DNA of 10,000 nt from Theodoxus fluviatilis (lineage: Eukaryota > Mollusca > Gastropoda > Cycloneritida > Neritidae), in the NCBI GenBank assembly GCA_034096865.1, contig JAWQFJ010010088.1, forward strand, positions 1-10,000, in the 5' to 3' direction. The position numbers and the translations under genes are program-made. Positions 8,245 to 10,000 of this stretch are shown here, in pieces. How positions within the stretch are numbered: position 1 is the stretch's first letter; the number at the start of each line of letters is the position of its first letter. The notes below the pieces were generated by a model, which saw only the letters and a program-made list of their open reading frames with translations, was not told where the DNA came from and ran no database searches.

Positions 8245-8735
8245 AATGAGTTCACTCACGTGCAATAAACCATGACAGTCGTGGCGAGATTGGGCGAAAA
8301 GTTAGTAATTCAAACAAAGGTATAAAATGACGCCTTCAGAGAAGTTGAAGGAAGCGCACGTGTAGAGAGCAGTTACATTGGACTGAAGCAACCATGTCAT
8401 AGCAAGGTTAGTCATAAATAGATGTTACATTGAACTGAAGCAAACATGTCGTAGCAAGGTTAGTCACAAATAGATGTTACATTGGACTGAAGCAAACATG
8501 TCATAGCAAGGCTAGTCACAAATAGATGTTCCATTGGACTGAAGCAAACATGTCATAGCAAGGTTAATAGCAAATAGATGTTACATTGGACTGAAGCAAA
8601 CATGTCATAGCAAGGCTAGTCACAAATAGATGTTGCATTGGACTGAAGCAAACATGTCGTAGCAAGGTTAGTCACAAATAGATATTACATTGGACGGAAG
8701 CAAACATGTCATAGGAAGGTTAGTAACAAATAGAT

Positions 8736-8995
8736 ATTACATTGGACTGAAGCAAACATGTCATAGGAAGGTTAGTAACAAATAGATGTTACATTGGACT
8801 GAAGCAAACATGTCGTAGCAAGGTTAGTAACAAATAGATGTTACATTGGACAGAAGCAAACATGTCATAGGAAGGTTAGTCACAAATAGATATTACATTG
8901 GACTGAAGCAAACATGTCATAGCAAGGTTAGTAACAAATAGATATTACATTGGACTGAAGCAAACATGTCATAGCAAGGTTAGTAACAAATAGAT
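8736..8995. repeat. Five-unit (260-bp) higher-order block, copy 1
   Basis: Five consecutive 52-bp units here correspond to 8996-9255 at an offset of exactly 260 bp. The first three units (156 bp) are identical in both, including a GGACAGAAG change (GGACTGAAG elsewhere) in the third. Unit four differs by one base (CATAGC here, CATAGG there). Unit five differs at CATAGC/CGTAGC and in its last bases. Confidence 0.9.
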
Positions 8996-9255
8996 ATTAC
9001 ATTGGACTGAAGCAAACATGTCATAGGAAGGTTAGTAACAAATAGATGTTACATTGGACTGAAGCAAACATGTCGTAGCAAGGTTAGTAACAAATAGATG
9101 TTACATTGGACAGAAGCAAACATGTCATAGGAAGGTTAGTCACAAATAGATATTACATTGGACTGAAGCAAACATGTCATAGGAAGGTTAGTAACAAATA
9201 GATATTACATTGGACTGAAGCAAACATGTCGTAGCAAGGTTAGTAACAAAGAGCA
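8996..9255. repeat. Five-unit (260-bp) higher-order block, copy 2
   Basis: This is the direct tandem partner of 8736-8995. It ends in the AAAGAGCA-type junction that leads into the unit hosting the insertion, while the first copy ends in AAATAGAT. Confidence 0.9.
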
Positions 9256-9262
9256 GTTACAT

Positions 9263-9270
9263 TGGACTGA
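9263..9270 (+). repeat. Target-site duplication, left copy
   Basis: TGGACTGA here belongs to the 52-bp unit starting at 9256. The same eight bases recur at 9413-9420 right after the inserted segment, after which the unit resumes with AGCAAACATG. One copy is what the uninterrupted repeat contains. Confidence 0.85.
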
Positions 9271-9412
9271 GCTAGGGAAAAAGAAAACAGAAAAAAGTGA
9301 CCAGAGTCTGACCAATTGTAGTCTCTCTCGAGAAATGAAGGCCCTGAAGAGGGCCATTTGCAGAGTAGGCGTAGGCGAGCTTTCGGAGGGGATACTCCTT
9401 CTTCAGGCCAAG
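9271..9412 (-). mobile_element. 142-bp inserted short element, Penelope-like/unclassified
   Basis: Removing 9271-9420 restores a perfect 52-bp unit in register, so this is a discrete insertion into the satellite, flanked by TGGACTGA repeats. Read on the minus strand it begins ACTTGGCCTGAAGAAGG. It has CTGAAGA (9406-9400), a GGAG/CTCC stem (9398-9395 with 9388-9385) and GAAA (9384-9381), and ends in a pyrimidine-rich stretch followed by CCCTAGC. A separate hairpin, GGCCCT-GAAG-AGGGCC, lies at 9340-9355. The element has no terminal inverted repeats that I can see and no coding capacity. Its CTGAAGAAGG...CCGAAAGC start resembles Penelope-like element ends. A SINE or 5'-truncated retrocopy of another family is an alternative. 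Strand is assigned from the core motif only. Confidence 0.75.
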
Positions 9413-9420
9413 TGGACTGA
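9413..9420 (+). repeat. Target-site duplication, right copy
   Basis: TGGACTGA matches 9263-9270 exactly. The base before each copy differs (T on the left, G on the right), so eight bases is the maximal duplication. Confidence 0.85.
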
Positions 9421-10000
9421 AGCAAACATGTCATAGCAAGGTCAGTAACAAAGAGCAGTTACATTGGACTGAAGCAAACATGTAGCAAGGTTAGTAACAA
9501 AGAGCAGTTACATTGGACTGAAGCAAACATGTCATAGCAAGGTTAGTAACAAAGAGCAGTTACATTGGACTGAAGCAAACATGTCATAGGAAGGTTAGTA
9601 ACAAATATATGTTACATTGGACTGAAGCAAACATGTCGTAGCAAGGTTAGTAACAAATAGACGTTACATTGGACTGAAGCAAACATGTCATAGCAAGGTT
9701 AGTAACAAATAGATGTTACATTGGACTGAAGCAAACATGTCGTAGCAAGGTTAGTAACAAATAGATGTTACATTGGACTAAAGCAAACATGTCATAGGAA
9801 GGTTAGTAACAAAGAGCAGTTACATTGGACTGAAGCAAACATGTCATAGCAAGGTTAGTAACAAAGAGCAGTTACATTGGACTGAAGCAAACATGTCATA
9901 GGAAGGTTAGTCACAAATAGATGTTACGTTGGACTGAAGCAAACATGTCATAGCAAGGTTAGTAACAAATAGATGTTACATTGGACTGAAGCAAACATGT

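Larger units (their letters stand above)
8047..8365. other. Spacer between the two arrays, no supported gene
   Basis: About 320 bp of non-repeated sequence separates the 16-bp and 52-bp arrays. It holds the hammerhead-like motif (8066-8110), a 13-nt odd-centred palindrome CACACCTGGTGTG (8130-8142), the poly-G run and a TATAAAA word (8321-8327). Near its right end GTTAGTAA (8301-8308) and GGAAG with correct spacing to AGAGCA (8350-8371) resemble pieces of the 52-bp unit. The right array may therefore decay into the spacer. A 60-codon open frame ending in poly-Gly is set by the G tract and is not a credible gene. Confidence 0.65.
8366..10000. repeat. 52-bp satellite array, continues past window end
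   Basis: The unit begins GTTACATTGGACTGAAGC, continues AAACATGTCATAGCAAGG and ends TTAGTAACAAATAGAT. Counting from GTTAC (first at 8372), copies start every 52 bp to 9256 (18 starts). They resume at 9458 after the 150-bp insertion, shift by a 3-bp deletion before 9507 (TGTAGC for TGTCATAGC), then keep 52-bp spacing to the partial copy at 9975. The total is 28 full copies plus a partial. Common variants are GATGTTAC or GATATTAC, GTAACAAA or GTCACAAA, CATAGC or CATAGG, and an AAAGAGCA junction in place of AAATAGAT. The array has no long open frame and no resemblance to the 16-bp unit. Confidence 0.97.

Noticed and set aside
8321..8327. TATAAAA as a promoter TATA box
   Set aside because: It is a single word match with no initiator, downstream gene or other promoter element in view.
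9240..9434. 64-codon minus-strand frame across the insertion
   Set aside because: It begins and ends in satellite sequence and merely spans the 142-bp insertion, with no conserved protein motif.
8366..10000. CRISPR-like reading of the 52-bp array as repeat plus spacer
   Set aside because: The whole 52-bp unit is conserved, including the part that would have to be a variable spacer.

Overview
This window is tandem-repeat-rich eukaryotic, almost certainly animal, DNA. It has no gene I can support. The evidence is a trinucleotide microsatellite, a 6.6-kb minisatellite, a 52-bp satellite, a 27-nt G homopolymer, and two short islands resembling the hammerhead-like region of Penelope-like retroelements. 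An invertebrate is plausible, but nothing here fixes the taxon.

Layout. 1-106 is a (TCA/TCG)n microsatellite that decays to about 158. 107-1449 is mostly unique sequence with a TTCA/TTCG-rich low-complexity patch (460-584) and a nested inverted repeat (677-745). 1450-8046 is one uninterrupted array of a 16-bp unit, consensus CTGGAGT(A/C)CTGCACG(C/G): 240 units in perfect register, one 15-bp unit at 5290, then 171 more units in perfect register (412 in all) plus a partial exit unit. 8047-8365 is a spacer holding a hammerhead-like motif on the minus strand and the poly-G run. From about 8366 to the window end is a second, unrelated array with a 52-bp unit (28 full copies and a partial). It is interrupted by a clean 142-bp insertion (9271-9412) flanked by an 8-bp target-site duplication.

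Long open frames run through the 16-bp array on both strands, up to about 1190 codons. They follow from the repeat itself: the unit has no stop in any phase and 16 is not a multiple of 3, so each frame on a strand reads the same 16-residue peptide cycle. I do not annotate them as genes.

The most informative content is the internal structure of the arrays. The 16-bp array has two almost binary variable positions, a linked stop-making CTAG variant, and recognisable block duplications (14 units copied at a 24-unit offset; 16-17 units copied at a 75-unit offset). The 52-bp array has a 5-unit duplication. The 142-bp insertion and the 8.1-kb spacer both carry a CTGAWGA...GAAA core on the minus strand, which suggests Penelope-like element remnants beside or within both arrays.
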